From NCBI GenBank assembly GCA_020248865.1, contig JADCGS010000001.1:186001-250000 (forward strand): DNA of 64,000 nt, given 5' to 3'. Position 1 is the stretch's first letter. Each line of letters opens with the position of its first letter. The notes under the pieces were generated by a model. That model was not told the origin of the DNA, ran no database searches, and saw only the letters and a list, made by a program, of their open reading frames with translations. The translations under genes were made by a program, and so were the position numbers. Below are positions 1 to 9,132 of this stretch, one piece after another. Source of the stretch: Burkholderiales bacterium (GTDB lineage: Bacteria > Pseudomonadota > Gammaproteobacteria > Burkholderiales > Burkholderiaceae_F).

Positions 1-69
1 CAGGACCACCCGCTCCAGAACCGCCGGCGGGGCGTCGACATCGGGGCGGCTGACCAGGTCGCTGATCAT
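1..69 (-). CDS. Possible 5' end of an unidentified gene (partial)
   Basis: Reading the minus strand from an ATG at 69 gives an open frame of 23 codons that runs off the window edge, beginning MISDLVSRPDVDAPP. The composition (acidic, Asp/Val/Pro rich) looks like a soluble protein N-terminus, but there is no clear ribosome binding site and the fragment is too short to assign to a family. It would lie downstream of rmuC on the same strand. I infer a gene start only because the frame is open and the spacing is typical. It may be an unrelated open stretch. Confidence 0.35.
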   Translation of the reverse strand, partial: MISDLVSRPDVDAPPAVLERVVL

Positions 70-210
70 GGTCGCAAGGCAGTGACCGCGCAGCCGGCGA
101 GACCACTTCCGCAAGAGGACAGAGTCGCTCGATTACACCGCGGTGGCGCCGGCGAAATGCCGCGAAAAGGACGGTCATCGCCGGCCAGAAACTCTGGCGC
201 GCTGCCCGCC

Positions 211-1605
211 CTAACTGGCTGGAGGAGCCGGCGGCAGCAACTGCGCCGCCTGCTCGGCCGGCAGTGCCTCCACGCCCTTGAGTGCGCGGTCCATCTGGCG
301 CGTGCGGGTCTCGGCCTTCTCGATCGTGTTGGAGGCCGTCTGCAACTGGTCCTTCAGCCGCGCCAGCACCTCGCCGAACTTGCCGAACTCGGTCTTGACC
401 GCGCCGAGCACCTGCCATACCTCGGCCGAGCGCCGTTCCAGCGCCAAGGTGCGGAAGCCCATCTGCAGGCTGTTGAGCATGGCGGCCAGCGTGGTGGGCC
501 CGGCGATCACCACGCGCTGCTCCCGCTGCAAACCCTCCACCAGCCCGGGCCGGCGCAGGACCTCGGCGTACAGCCCTTCAGTGGGCAGGAACAGCAGCGC
601 AAAGTCGGTGGTGTGCGGCGCCTCGATGTACTTCTCGCGGATGCGCCGCGCCTCGGTCTTGATGCGGCCCTCTAGCGCGCGGCCGGCCTCCTCCACCGCC
701 GCCAAATCGGCGCGCTCCTGCGCCGCGTGCAGCCGTTCGTAGTCCTCCACCGGGAACTTGGCGTCGATCGGCAGCCAGCACGGCGCATCGCGTCCCGGCA
801 GGCGGATCGCATACTCGACGCGCGCCTCCGATCCCGGCCGTGTCGCCACATTGGCGGCGTACTGCTCGGGCGTCAGCACCTGCTCCAGGAGCGCTCCCAG
901 CTGCACCTCGCCGAAGCCGCCACGCGTCTTCACGTTGGTCAGAACGCGCTTGAGGTCGCCCACGCCGGCAGCCAGCGTCTGCATCTCGCCCAGGCCCCTG
1001 TGAACCTGCTCCAGTCGCTCCGACACCTGACGGAAGCTCTCGCCCAGGCGCGCCTCCAGCGTGGACTGCAGCTTCTCCTCGACCGTGGCGCGCATCTGGT
1101 CGAGCTTGGACTCGTTGCCCTGCTGCAGGGCCCTGAGCTGCACCTGCAGGGTGCCCCGTACCTCGGCCAGGTTCAGCTGCTGCGACCGGGTCAGCTCAGC
1201 CAGCTGCTGCTGCATCAGCGCGCCGAAGTCCTGCAACTTGCGCGCGGACTCTTCGCGGTTGGCGCGACCGGCCTGCTCGGTCACCTCGGCGATCTTCTGC
1301 ACCTGCTGCCCGAAACCGGCCAGTTGTCCACCTTGCAGGGTCGCAAGCTGACTGGTCTGCTGCAGCAGCGCCGCCTGCATATCGACCAGCCGGGTGCCGG
1401 TCTCGTTGCGCACGTCGCGTGCCGATAGGGCAATGGCCTCGCGCAGTTCGCGCTCCAGCCGCTCGCCGCCGGCCGCCAGCTCGCGTTGCGCCATCTGCAC
1501 GGCGACAACAGCCGCGCGCGCGTCGTCGCGCCGCAACGCAAAGTAGAGCGTCACGCCTAGAACAAGGACAGCCAGCAGAGCGAGGACAAGCAGGACTTCG
1601 AGCAT
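211..1605 (-). CDS. rmuC: DNA recombination protein RmuC
   Basis: Predicted protein of 464 aa. An N-terminal membrane anchor (about residues 2-20, LEVLLVLALLAVLVLGV) is followed by a long coiled-coil region rich in Gln, Glu and Leu (about 40-190). The conserved RmuC core comes next, with GGFGEVQLGALLEQVL and the PIDAKFPVEDY segment of the nuclease-like fold, then TTDFALLFLPTEGLYAEV. RmuC limits recombination at inverted repeats and is thought to be a membrane-tethered nuclease. The start was set at the ATG at 1605, because the upstream in-frame start would put charged residues and a Cys ahead of the anchor. The gene is divergent from fadD. Confidence 0.92.
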   Translation of the reverse strand: MLEVLLVLALLAVLVLGVTLYFALRRDDARAAVVAVQMAQRELAAGGERLERELREAIALSARDVRNETGTRLVDMQAALLQQTSQLATLQGGQLAGFGQQVQKIAEVTEQAGRANREESARKLQDFGALMQQQLAELTRSQQLNLAEVRGTLQVQLRALQQGNESKLDQMRATVEEKLQSTLEARLGESFRQVSERLEQVHRGLGEMQTLAAGVGDLKRVLTNVKTRGGFGEVQLGALLEQVLTPEQYAANVATRPGSEARVEYAIRLPGRDAPCWLPIDAKFPVEDYERLHAAQERADLAAVEEAGRALEGRIKTEARRIREKYIEAPHTTDFALLFLPTEGLYAEVLRRPGLVEGLQREQRVVIAGPTTLAAMLNSLQMGFRTLALERRSAEVWQVLGAVKTEFGKFGEVLARLKDQLQTASNTIEKAETRTRQMDRALKGVEALPAEQAAQLLPPAPPAS

Positions 1606-1695
1606 CGAGGGCAGATCGCAGAGCAAGCCGAGGGGAGCAATGACGAGCGCCGGGCGGCGCTCAGCGCAGTGTCACCTGACACATGCACCGATCAT

Positions 1696-1789
1696 AGGGG
1701 AAACCCCTCGTATCGACAGGCGGCGGGCACTGAGGAAAATCGGGCAACACGCGCCCCACGAGAGGGCGCTTTTCGTATCGTGCCCGATT
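1696..1789 (+). promoter_or_regulatory. Structured leader upstream of fadD (candidate attenuator)
   Basis: Three inverted repeats lie between the divergent starts of rmuC and fadD. AGGGG-AAA-CCCCT is at 1696-1708. A 9-bp outer pair AATCGGGCA (1738-1746) and TGCCCGATT (1781-1789) encloses a compact hairpin GCGCCC-7 nt-GGGCGC (1751-1769), directly followed by TTTT. The inner hairpin is shaped like an intrinsic terminator pointing into fadD, 54 nt before its ATG. No known riboswitch class was recognised. Whether this is an attenuator, a relic terminator or just dyad symmetry is inference. Confidence 0.4.
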
Positions 1790-1826
1790 GCCTCGACCGA
1801 TCGGCGCGCCCAGGAGGCACCTCGAC

Positions 1827-3566
1827 ATGAATCACGCCGCTCCCCTGTACGACCTGAAGCCGTGGGTGCAGCAGTACGGCCGCGACGTCGACGCCAACCC
1901 GCCGGTGCCGCGCTTCCAGCACCTGGCCGAACTGGTGCGCGACGCGGCGGCCCGCTTTGCCGCGCAGACCGCCTTCACCACCTGCATGCCCAACGGCATG
2001 CACGGTTCGCTCAGTTACGCGCAGGTCGACCGGCACTCGGATGCCTTCGCCGTGTACCTGCGCAACGTGCTTGGCCTGGCGCAAGGGGCGCGGGTGGCGG
2101 TGCAGACGCCCAATTGCTCGGCCTATCCGGTGGTGGCCTTCGGGATCATGAAGGCGGGTTGCGTGCTGGTGAACACCAATCCGCTCTATACCCCGGCCGA
2201 AATGGAACACCAGTTCCGCGACAGCGGTGCCGAGGCGCTGGTCATCGTCGACCTGTTCGCCGACAAGCTCGCGCAGATCCTGCACAGCACTCAGATCCGC
2301 AAGGTCGTCGTCTGCGAGGTGTCGCAGTTCTTCTCGCCGGTGCCGCGCGCGGTGATCCGCGCGGTGCAGCGCTTCTGGAACAAGAGCCTGCCAAGCATCC
2401 CGTTCGAGCATATCCGCCTGGACTGGGCGCTGGCCGAAGGCGCGGTGGCACTGCAGCGCGACCGGGTCGACGTCCCGGCCTACACGACCGGGCTGAACCA
2501 CGACTCGCTGGCAGCGCTGCAGTACACCGGCGGCACCACCGGCGTCAGCAAAGGCGCGATGCTCACGCACGGCAACCTGCTGGCCAACGTCGATCAGGCC
2601 TTTGCGATGGGCAAGAGCCACATCGACGAGGGCAAGGAGGTCGTGCTCACCGCGCTGCCGCTGTATCACATCTTCGCCTTCACCTTCAATCTGCTCTGCT
2701 TCTTCGCAGCCGGCTCGCGCAATATCCTGGTGCCGAGCCCGCGGCCGATCGGCAACCTGCAGCGTGCCTTCGAGAACTACCCCATCACCTGGGTCAGCGG
2801 CGTCAACACGCTGTTTAACGCGCTGATGAACGAGGAGTGGTTTGCCGCTTTTCCTCCCAAGCACCTGAAGGCTGCGGTCGCCGGCGGGGCCGCGCTGCAG
2901 CACGCGGTGGCCGAACGCTGGCAGAAGGTCACCGGCACCCGCATCGCCGAGGGCTACGGCCTGACGGAAAGCTCGCCGGTGGTGTCGTTCAACCCGATTG
3001 CCGGCGTGCAGAAGCCGGATTCGATCGGCATCCCGGTGCCGGGGACCAACGTGCGGCTGGTCGACGATGCCGGCAATCCGGTGCCGTCGGGCCAGCCCGG
3101 CGAGCTGATCGTCAACGGCCCGCAGGTCATGCAGGGCTACTGGAACAAGCCGGAGGAGACCGCCAAGACCGTCCGCGACGGCTGGCTCTACACCGGAGAC
3201 GTGGCCGTGATGGACAAGGACGGCTACTTCAAGATCGTCGACCGCAAGAAGGACATGATCCTGGTTTCGGGCTTCAACGTGTACCCGAACGAGGTCGAGG
3301 ACGCGATCGCCAAGATGGACGCGGTGCTCGAGGTCGCTGTGATCGGCGTGCCCGACGGCAAGAGCGGCGAGGCGGTGCGCGCCTACGTCGTGCCGCAGGA
3401 GGATGGCCTCACCGAGGACGCGGTGCGCGCGCACTGCAAGACCTACCTGACGGACTACAAGATTCCCAAGACGGTCGAATTCCGCAAGGAACTGCCCAAG
3501 ACTCCGATCGGCAAGATCCTGCGCAAGGATCTCAAGGCCGAGTACAGGCAGAAGACGGCTGCCTGA
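1827..3566 (+). CDS. fadD: Long-chain fatty-acid-CoA ligase
   Basis: Predicted protein of 579 aa, typical for FadD (about 560-580). It activates fatty acids to acyl-AMP and then acyl-CoA at the inner face of the membrane for beta-oxidation or lipid synthesis. It carries the AMP-binding loop YTGGTTGVSKG (about residues 233-243), the adenylate motif GYGLTESSP, the fatty-acyl-CoA-synthetase signature region DGWLYTGDV...GFNVYPNEVE (about 451-495), and the C-terminal catalytic Lys in PKTPIGKILRKDL. The start at 1827 is supported by AGGAGG at 1812-1817. An earlier in-frame ATG at 1788 lacks such a site. The symporter-family gene follows by 99 nt. Confidence 0.95.
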   Translation: MNHAAPLYDLKPWVQQYGRDVDANPPVPRFQHLAELVRDAAARFAAQTAFTTCMPNGMHGSLSYAQVDRHSDAFAVYLRNVLGLAQGARVAVQTPNCSAYPVVAFGIMKAGCVLVNTNPLYTPAEMEHQFRDSGAEALVIVDLFADKLAQILHSTQIRKVVVCEVSQFFSPVPRAVIRAVQRFWNKSLPSIPFEHIRLDWALAEGAVALQRDRVDVPAYTTGLNHDSLAALQYTGGTTGVSKGAMLTHGNLLANVDQAFAMGKSHIDEGKEVVLTALPLYHIFAFTFNLLCFFAAGSRNILVPSPRPIGNLQRAFENYPITWVSGVNTLFNALMNEEWFAAFPPKHLKAAVAGGAALQHAVAERWQKVTGTRIAEGYGLTESSPVVSFNPIAGVQKPDSIGIPVPGTNVRLVDDAGNPVPSGQPGELIVNGPQVMQGYWNKPEETAKTVRDGWLYTGDVAVMDKDGYFKIVDRKKDMILVSGFNVYPNEVEDAIAKMDAVLEVAVIGVPDGKSGEAVRAYVVPQEDGLTEDAVRAHCKTYLTDYKIPKTVEFRKELPKTPIGKILRKDLKAEYRQKTAA

Positions 3567-3665
3567 GGCAGGCCAGCGCCGCCGGGGCAGAGACCCGGCG
3601 GCGGGCAGCCGCAAACCGCGGCGACATCGCGTTCCTGCACCGGCGGCAACCACGGAGACAAACAC

Positions 3666-4598
3666 ATGCTCACCGAATTCGAAACCAAGCTGCTCGGCAT
3701 CATGATGATGGTCATCATGCTGGGCATGGGCGCTTCGCTCACCTTCAAGGACTTCCGCATCGCCTTCCGCAAGCCGCAGGGCATCCTGGTCGGGCTGCTG
3801 TGCCAGTACGGGATCATGCCGTTCCTCGGCTACGCGCTGGCTGTGGTGCTTGGCCTGCCGCCGGCGCTGGCCATCGGCCTGATCCTCATGGGCTGCATGC
3901 CAGGCGGCACCACCTCCAACATCTTCACCTACTTCAGCAAGGGCGCGCTGGCCCTGTCGATCATGATGACGATCTGCTCGACGCTCGTGGCCGTGGCGAT
4001 GGTGCCGCTGCTGCTGGAGTTCTACTCGCAACTAAAGGGCCTTCCCTCCGCATACTCGGTGCCGGCCGGCAACGTGGCGCAGGTACTGGTGGTGCTGATC
4101 GTGCCTACCCTCATCGGCATCGCGCTGCGCAAGTGGAACCCCAATGTCGGTGCGACCGTGGAGCTGCTCGGCGGTGCGCTCGGCATCTTCGTGATCTTGT
4201 TCCTGATCCTGACCTGGGTGCCGCGCAACTACATGCTGCTGGCCACCACGCCATTCGATGTGTACTTTGCTGCGATCGGACTTGGCCTGATCGGCATGGT
4301 GCTCGGCTACGGGCTTAGCAAGCTGCTGCGGCAGGACAACCGCCGCTCGCGCACCATTGCGCTGGAGACCGGCATCCAGAACGGTCCGCTGGCCGTGTTG
4401 ATCGTACTGCTGACCTTCAAGGGCGACATGCAGCAGCAGGTGCTGCTGATCCCGGTGCTGTACTCGCTGTTCATCGTGCTGACGTCCAGCGCCATTACCA
4501 TCTGGTTCCGCAAGATCACTACGCGCGAGGAGCTGGCCCGCGACGGCGCCAAGGTGCCTACCAGCGCCAAGCCGCTGGCAGCCCCGGCAGCCACCTGA
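3666..4598 (+). CDS. Bile acid:sodium symporter (BASS) family transporter
   Basis: Predicted polytopic inner-membrane protein of 310 aa with about nine to ten hydrophobic segments. The family signature is clear in GLILMGCMPGGTTSNIFTYFSKGALALSIMMT and in the late ETGIQNGPLAV segment, which correspond to the crossing discontinuous helices that bind sodium in this fold. Bacterial members import bile acids, pantoate or other organic anions with sodium. The substrate cannot be read from sequence. GGAGA lies just before the ATG. It probably shares a transcript with fadD and is closed by the strong terminator at 4621-4642. Confidence 0.88.
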   Translation: MLTEFETKLLGIMMMVIMLGMGASLTFKDFRIAFRKPQGILVGLLCQYGIMPFLGYALAVVLGLPPALAIGLILMGCMPGGTTSNIFTYFSKGALALSIMMTICSTLVAVAMVPLLLEFYSQLKGLPSAYSVPAGNVAQVLVVLIVPTLIGIALRKWNPNVGATVELLGGALGIFVILFLILTWVPRNYMLLATTPFDVYFAAIGLGLIGMVLGYGLSKLLRQDNRRSRTIALETGIQNGPLAVLIVLLTFKGDMQQQVLLIPVLYSLFIVLTSSAITIWFRKITTREELARDGAKVPTSAKPLAAPAAT

Positions 4599-4620
4599 AG
4601 GGCCGGTCCGCGTCGCTCCG

Positions 4621-4642
4621 AGGCGGCTTCGGCCGCCTTTTT
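4621..4642 (+). terminator. Intrinsic terminator after the symporter gene
   Basis: Stem GGCGGC (4622-4627), tetraloop TTCG, stem GCCGCC (4632-4637), then TTTTT at 4638-4642. The UUCG-type loop and T-run make this a textbook Rho-independent terminator. It ends 19 nt before the ATG of the DUF808 gene, so that gene needs its own promoter or read-through. Confidence 0.9.
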
Positions 4643-4661
4643 CATCCGTCACCCATCGCCC

Positions 4662-5540
4662 ATGCCGACTTCTGCCTTCTTCGCCGTTCTGCGTGACGTG
4701 GCCAAGCTGGCCGCCGCCGCGGCTGACGATGTGGCCAAGCAGGCCGGCAAGATGACCGCAGCGGCCGACGACGTGGCCGTGCTGACCGGCCGCGCTGCTG
4801 TCAAGACCGCCGGCATCGCGGCTGACGACCTCGCCGTGGGCGCCAGCAAGATGACCGGCGTGTCGCCGGCGCAGGAGCTGCCCGCCATCTGGCGCATCTT
4901 CCGTGCCAGTGCGCTCAACAAGACCTGGCTCATTGCCCTCGTTTTGCTGGTCGATGCGCTGTTTCCACTCGGCATCCAGTTGGCACTGGTGGCGGGCGGG
5001 CTGTATCTGGCGCACGAAGGTGGCAAGGTGTTGCTCGAGCGTATGGGCTGGGCGAGCGCGCGCAAGGAGGCGCCGCTCACGGACGAGCAGAAGATCCGCG
5101 GTGCGATCGCCACTGACGTCGTGCTGAGCCTGGAGATCCTGGTGATCTCGCTCACGGTGGCGGCAGCTGCGCCCTTTGCGCAGAAGCTGGCGGTGCTGGT
5201 GGCGATGAGCGCGCTGATGACCGTCGGCATCTACGGTCTGGTGGCGGCGCTGGTGCGGCTGGACGACTGGGGCCTGGCGCTGACACGCGCGCCGGCGCCG
5301 TCGCGCCAGGCACTTGGCCGGCGCATCGTGGCCGCCGCGCCGAAGGTGCTGCAGGCGCTCGGGCCAATCGGCGTGGTCGCGATGCTGGCGGTGGCTGGTG
5401 GCATCTTCACGCATCTCGTGCACCTGCAGTACCCGCACTGGGTACTCGCCTTCCTCGGCGACACGCTGGTGGGCGCCGCCATCGGCCTGACGCTGGCCGG
5501 CGGCGCGCGCCTGCTGCCGCAGCGGGCCGCGGCAGGCTGA
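4662..5540 (+). CDS. DUF808 inner-membrane protein (YedI-like)
   Basis: Predicted protein of 292 aa. The N-terminal third repeats short Ala/Asp/Lys phrases (AAADDVAKQAGKMTAAADDVAVLTGR is one such region) before the conserved KTAGIAADDLAVGASKMTGVSPAQELPAIWRIFRAS block typical of DUF808/YedI. At least four to five hydrophobic helices follow. The family is widespread in proteobacteria and its function is unknown. The gene sits directly behind a strong terminator, and the molybdopterin oxidoreductase starts 28 nt after its stop. Confidence 0.85.
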   Translation: MPTSAFFAVLRDVAKLAAAAADDVAKQAGKMTAAADDVAVLTGRAAVKTAGIAADDLAVGASKMTGVSPAQELPAIWRIFRASALNKTWLIALVLLVDALFPLGIQLALVAGGLYLAHEGGKVLLERMGWASARKEAPLTDEQKIRGAIATDVVLSLEILVISLTVAAAAPFAQKLAVLVAMSALMTVGIYGLVAALVRLDDWGLALTRAPAPSRQALGRRIVAAAPKVLQALGPIGVVAMLAVAGGIFTHLVHLQYPHWVLAFLGDTLVGAAIGLTLAGGARLLPQRAAAG

Positions 5541-5568
5541 GCGCGCACGCCCCTGTTAGGCTGCCCCG

Positions 5569-7689
5569 ATGGGGTCTTCCCGAGACAGCAGCACTGACCG
5601 CGGCAGCGAGGCCATGCCGGGTGTGCGCACCGTGCGCACCATGTGCCCGATGAACTGCCACCCGACGTTGTGCGGGATGCGGGCCGAGGTGCGCGGCGAC
5701 ACGCTGCTTTCGGTACGCGGCGACCCCGCCAACCCCGACAGCCGAGGCTTCTTGTGCATTCGTGGCCAGGCCAGCCGCGAGATCATCGGCAACCCGCTGC
5801 GCCTGACGCAGCCGCTGCTGCGCGATGCGCGCGGCGGCACCCTGCGGCCTGCGGGCTGGGACGAGGCGCTCGACCGCATCGCCGCCGCCATCGCCGCCGA
5901 GCCGCCCGCGGCCACCGCCTTCTGGCCCGGCCACGGCACCTTTGCCACCAACTACGGCACCCGCGTCAGCGCCCAGCTCATGGCGCGCTTTGCCAACCTG
6001 CACGGCAGCCAGTTCTGGAACCCCACCATGATCTGCTGGGGTCTGGCCGCCTTCGGGCTCGCGCTCACCGGGCCGCTGGAGACCCATACGCCGGAAGACC
6101 TGGCGGCCCACGCCGAACTGGTGCTGCTCTGGGGCAGCAACTTCGCCAGCCAGCCGACGACCGCGCCCCACGTGCTGCGGGCGCGCGAGCGGGGTGCGTA
6201 CATCGTGACGATCGACGTGCGCCACACCGAGGCGGCGGCCAAGTCGGACGAGGTGCTGCTGATCCGGCCGGGCGGCGACACGGCGCTGGCGCTCGCCCTG
6301 CTGCACGTCATCGTGACCGAGGGGCGGCACGACGCCGCCTTCGTCGCCGCGCACACGGTGGGCTTCGACGCGCTGCGCGAGCACCTGCGCCCCTGCACGC
6401 CCGCCTGGTCCGAGCGGCTGACCGGCGTGCCAGCCCCTCGCATCGAGGCGCTGGCGCGCCGCTATGCCGCCAGCCGCGCGGCGATGATCCTGCTGGGCGG
6501 CAGTTCCATGCACAAGGGCGACAACGGCTGGGAGGCGGCGCGCGCCATCGCCTGCCTGCCGGCGGTGGCCGGTCAGGTGGGCCGGCCGGGCACCGGCTTC
6601 GGCCCGCGCCACGGCGGCGCCGCTCACGGCCGCGGGCTGGCGAGCATCGCCGCCGCCCAGCGGCGCGCTCCCGGCACCGCCATGCCGAACCAGATGAGCG
6701 CCATCCGTGCGGCGCTGCGCGAAGGGCGCATCGGCACGCTCCTGCTCATGGGCAGCAACATGCTCAGTTCGTTTGCCGACGCCCACGCTGTGGCCGAGGG
6801 GCTGGCGCACACGCGACTGGTGGTCAGCTACGACCTCTTCCTCAACGACACCGCGCGCCGGCACGCCGACGTGGTGCTGCCCGCCACCGCCTGGCTGGAG
6901 GAAGTGGGCGTGAAGATGACCGCCACGCACCTGTACCTGATGGAGCGGGCGCTGCCCACCGCCGGCCAGGCGCGCACGGTGGCGCAGGTGCTGCGCCCGC
7001 TGGCGCAACGGCTGGGGCTGGCGGACTTCTTTCCCTGGGCCGACGAGGAGGAGCTGATCGACGCCGTGCTCGACCACCCGTGCACCGGCCGCGCCACCGT
7101 GGCACGGCTGCGCGCGGCCGGCGGCCACGTGAAGCTCGCGGTCTCGCCGGTGGCGCACCCCGACCTGCGCTTCGACACGCCGTCAGGCCGGCTCGAACTG
7201 CTGTCCGCACGCGCCGCCGAACTCGGCCTGCCCGCGCTGCCGCCGCTGCCGCTGCCGCCCGCCGCGTCGCCCTACCCGCTCGTGCTCACGCAGGGCCGTA
7301 CGCTGCTGCACTTTCACTCCTTCTACGACAACGGCCAGGCGCTGCCTACGCTGGCGCGCAAGGAAAGCTCGCCGCAACTGTGGGTGAACCCAGCCGACGC
7401 CGCCGCGCGCGGCCTGGCGCACAGCGACCCGGTACGCGTCTACAACCAGCGCGGCGAGATGACGGCTCAGGCCCACGTGACCGACCGCATCCCCGCCGGC
7501 ACGCTGTGGCTGCGCGACGGCTGGGCCGGCCTGAACCGCCTCACGAGTGGCGCGGCCGTGCTGCCCGATGCGGCGGTAGATGTCTTTTCGTTTGCGGCGG
7601 GACAGGCGCGGTTCGAGGCGCGCGTAGAGGTGGCAGCAGTCTCCGGTACGGTCGCGACCGGCCACTCGGCTTCGTTGTCCGCTGCTTGA
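5569..7689 (+). CDS. Molybdopterin oxidoreductase, DMSO reductase family
   Basis: Predicted protein of 706 aa. It has the [4Fe-4S] motif C26-x3-C30-x4-C35 with the fourth Cys at about 63 (RGFLC), then the molybdopterin-binding core (LVLLWGSNFASQ, IVTIDVRHTEAA, LLMGSNMLSSFAD) and a C-terminal dinucleotide-binding domain (PLVLTQGRTLLHFHS). No Tat or Sec signal precedes the cluster motif, so a cytoplasmic location is likely. The molybdenum ligand may be the Cys in TMICWG, but this is inference. No partner electron-transfer subunit or dedicated chaperone is adjacent, so the substrate is open. The ATG at 5614 is an alternative start; neither site has a strong ribosome binding sequence. Confidence 0.85.
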   Translation: MGSSRDSSTDRGSEAMPGVRTVRTMCPMNCHPTLCGMRAEVRGDTLLSVRGDPANPDSRGFLCIRGQASREIIGNPLRLTQPLLRDARGGTLRPAGWDEALDRIAAAIAAEPPAATAFWPGHGTFATNYGTRVSAQLMARFANLHGSQFWNPTMICWGLAAFGLALTGPLETHTPEDLAAHAELVLLWGSNFASQPTTAPHVLRARERGAYIVTIDVRHTEAAAKSDEVLLIRPGGDTALALALLHVIVTEGRHDAAFVAAHTVGFDALREHLRPCTPAWSERLTGVPAPRIEALARRYAASRAAMILLGGSSMHKGDNGWEAARAIACLPAVAGQVGRPGTGFGPRHGGAAHGRGLASIAAAQRRAPGTAMPNQMSAIRAALREGRIGTLLLMGSNMLSSFADAHAVAEGLAHTRLVVSYDLFLNDTARRHADVVLPATAWLEEVGVKMTATHLYLMERALPTAGQARTVAQVLRPLAQRLGLADFFPWADEEELIDAVLDHPCTGRATVARLRAAGGHVKLAVSPVAHPDLRFDTPSGRLELLSARAAELGLPALPPLPLPPAASPYPLVLTQGRTLLHFHSFYDNGQALPTLARKESSPQLWVNPADAAARGLAHSDPVRVYNQRGEMTAQAHVTDRIPAGTLWLRDGWAGLNRLTSGAAVLPDAAVDVFSFAAGQARFEARVEVAAVSGTVATGHSASLSAA

Positions 7690-7929
7690 ACCGGCGCGGA
7701 TTCGGCCAGCGTTGGCCGGAATCGCCGGGCCCGCCTCCTCCTCTTGCCGCCTTGCCGCAACGCCCGGAACCACGCCGAAGAGAGACCCGAGTCGCGGCGC
7801 GCGCTGCGCCCGGCCGATTGCCCCGCGCCCGCCGTCCATGCAAGCTTGCATGGCTGGCATACCGGCGCAGGTCTGGCCCGGCCGGCAGGGAGGGCCGAAC
7901 ATGGCGGCTGTTTCCACGATCTGTGCGCC

Positions 7930-9132
7930 ATGGCGATGAAAAACCACGCCCCTGCTCCCATTGACGCCCCTGCGCTGGCCCCGCGCCGCGCCTTCATCCG
8001 GCTGGTCGGCGGCGGCGCCGTGCTGGCCGCTGGGCTGGGCATGACCGGCTGCGCCAGCGGTATGCCCGAGGTGGCCGTGCAGCCGTGGCGCACGGCGGCG
8101 GCCGAGCCCGAACTGCGCCGCTTCATGCTGGCGCATGCGCTGCTGGCGCCCAACCCGCACAACCGCCAGCCCTGGATCGCCGACCTGCGCGAGCCCGGCC
8201 GCATCCACCTGGTGTGCGACGGCGAGCGTCTGCTGCCGGAGACGGACCCTTTTGGCCGCCAGATCCTCATCGGCTGCGGCGCGTTCATCGAACTGGCCAT
8301 CATCGCCGCGGCCGAACGCGGGCACGCGGTGACCCTGACGCCCTTCCCGCAGGGCGCGCCAGCCGCGCGCACCCTGCCGGCAGGCACCGTGGTGGCCACG
8401 CTGGTGGTGGGCCCGGCCGGCTCGGCCCCGCGCGACCCGCTGTACCCGGCCATTGCACGGCGGCATACGGCCAAGACCGCCTACGCCGAGGGCCGCGCGC
8501 TGCCCGCAGCGCTGCTGTCGGCCTGGGAGGAGACGGCTCGCCGCCACGGGCTGCAGGCCGGCACGGTGACCGCGCCCGAGCCGCTGGCGGCGCTGCGCCG
8601 CATCACGCGGGTGGCCTACGAGATCGAGTGCACCACGCCGGCCACCTGGCTGGAGTCGGCGCGCCTGTTTCGCATTGGCCCCGATGCCATTGCCAGGCAC
8701 CGCGACGGCATCAGCCTGTCGAGCACTAGGGTCCGCCTGCTGCACGCGACGGGCCTGTTCGACCCGATGGAGGTGCCGCAGCGCGGCCAGTCCAGTCTGC
8801 AGCGCATCATGGATCACTGGGCGCCGCTCGAGACCGGCAGCGGTTTCGTGTGGCTGGTCAGCACGGGCAACACGCGCGTGCAGCAGGTCGAGGCCGGCCG
8901 CGCCTACGTGCGGCAGCACCTGCTGGCCACGGCGGCGGGCGTGGACATGCACCCCTTGTCCCAGGCGCTGCAGGAGTTCGAGGCCATGCGCGGACCCTAT
9001 GTCGCCGTTCACAGCGCGCTGGGGGTGGACCCGGCCCAGGGCACCGTGCAGATGCTGGCGCGCGTCGGCTATGCCACCGCGCCGGCCGAGCCCGCGCCGC
9101 GCCGCGAGCTGGCTGCGCTGCTGCGGACCTGA
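7930..9132 (+). CDS. Acg-type nitroreductase-family lipoprotein with Tat-like signal
   Basis: Predicted protein of 400 aa. The N-terminus has a twin-arginine sequence (APRRAFIRLVGGG) and a hydrophobic stretch ending in a lipobox-like LGMTGCAS, so I infer export by Tat and lipid attachment. The body has the flavin-binding features of the nitroreductase superfamily in its Acg-like branch: LAPNPHNRQPW near the N-terminus, RRHTAKTAYAEG in the middle and a GFVWLVSTG strand. The ATG at 7930 was chosen because it places the signal at the N-terminus. The frame stays open upstream but there encodes only low-quality sequence. Substrate unknown; secreted Acg-like proteins are uncommon. Confidence 0.75.
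   Translation: MAMKNHAPAPIDAPALAPRRAFIRLVGGGAVLAAGLGMTGCASGMPEVAVQPWRTAAAEPELRRFMLAHALLAPNPHNRQPWIADLREPGRIHLVCDGERLLPETDPFGRQILIGCGAFIELAIIAAAERGHAVTLTPFPQGAPAARTLPAGTVVATLVVGPAGSAPRDPLYPAIARRHTAKTAYAEGRALPAALLSAWEETARRHGLQAGTVTAPEPLAALRRITRVAYEIECTTPATWLESARLFRIGPDAIARHRDGISLSSTRVRLLHATGLFDPMEVPQRGQSSLQRIMDHWAPLETGSGFVWLVSTGNTRVQQVEAGRAYVRQHLLATAAGVDMHPLSQALQEFEAMRGPYVAVHSALGVDPAQGTVQMLARVGYATAPAEPAPRRELAALLRT

Noticed and set aside
1692-4031. Very long open frame antisense to fadD and the symporter gene, and similar ones such as 7183-10107
   Set aside because: High GC at third codon positions keeps complementary frames open. The translations are His/Arg/Gln-rich without domains, and the plus-strand genes are well supported.
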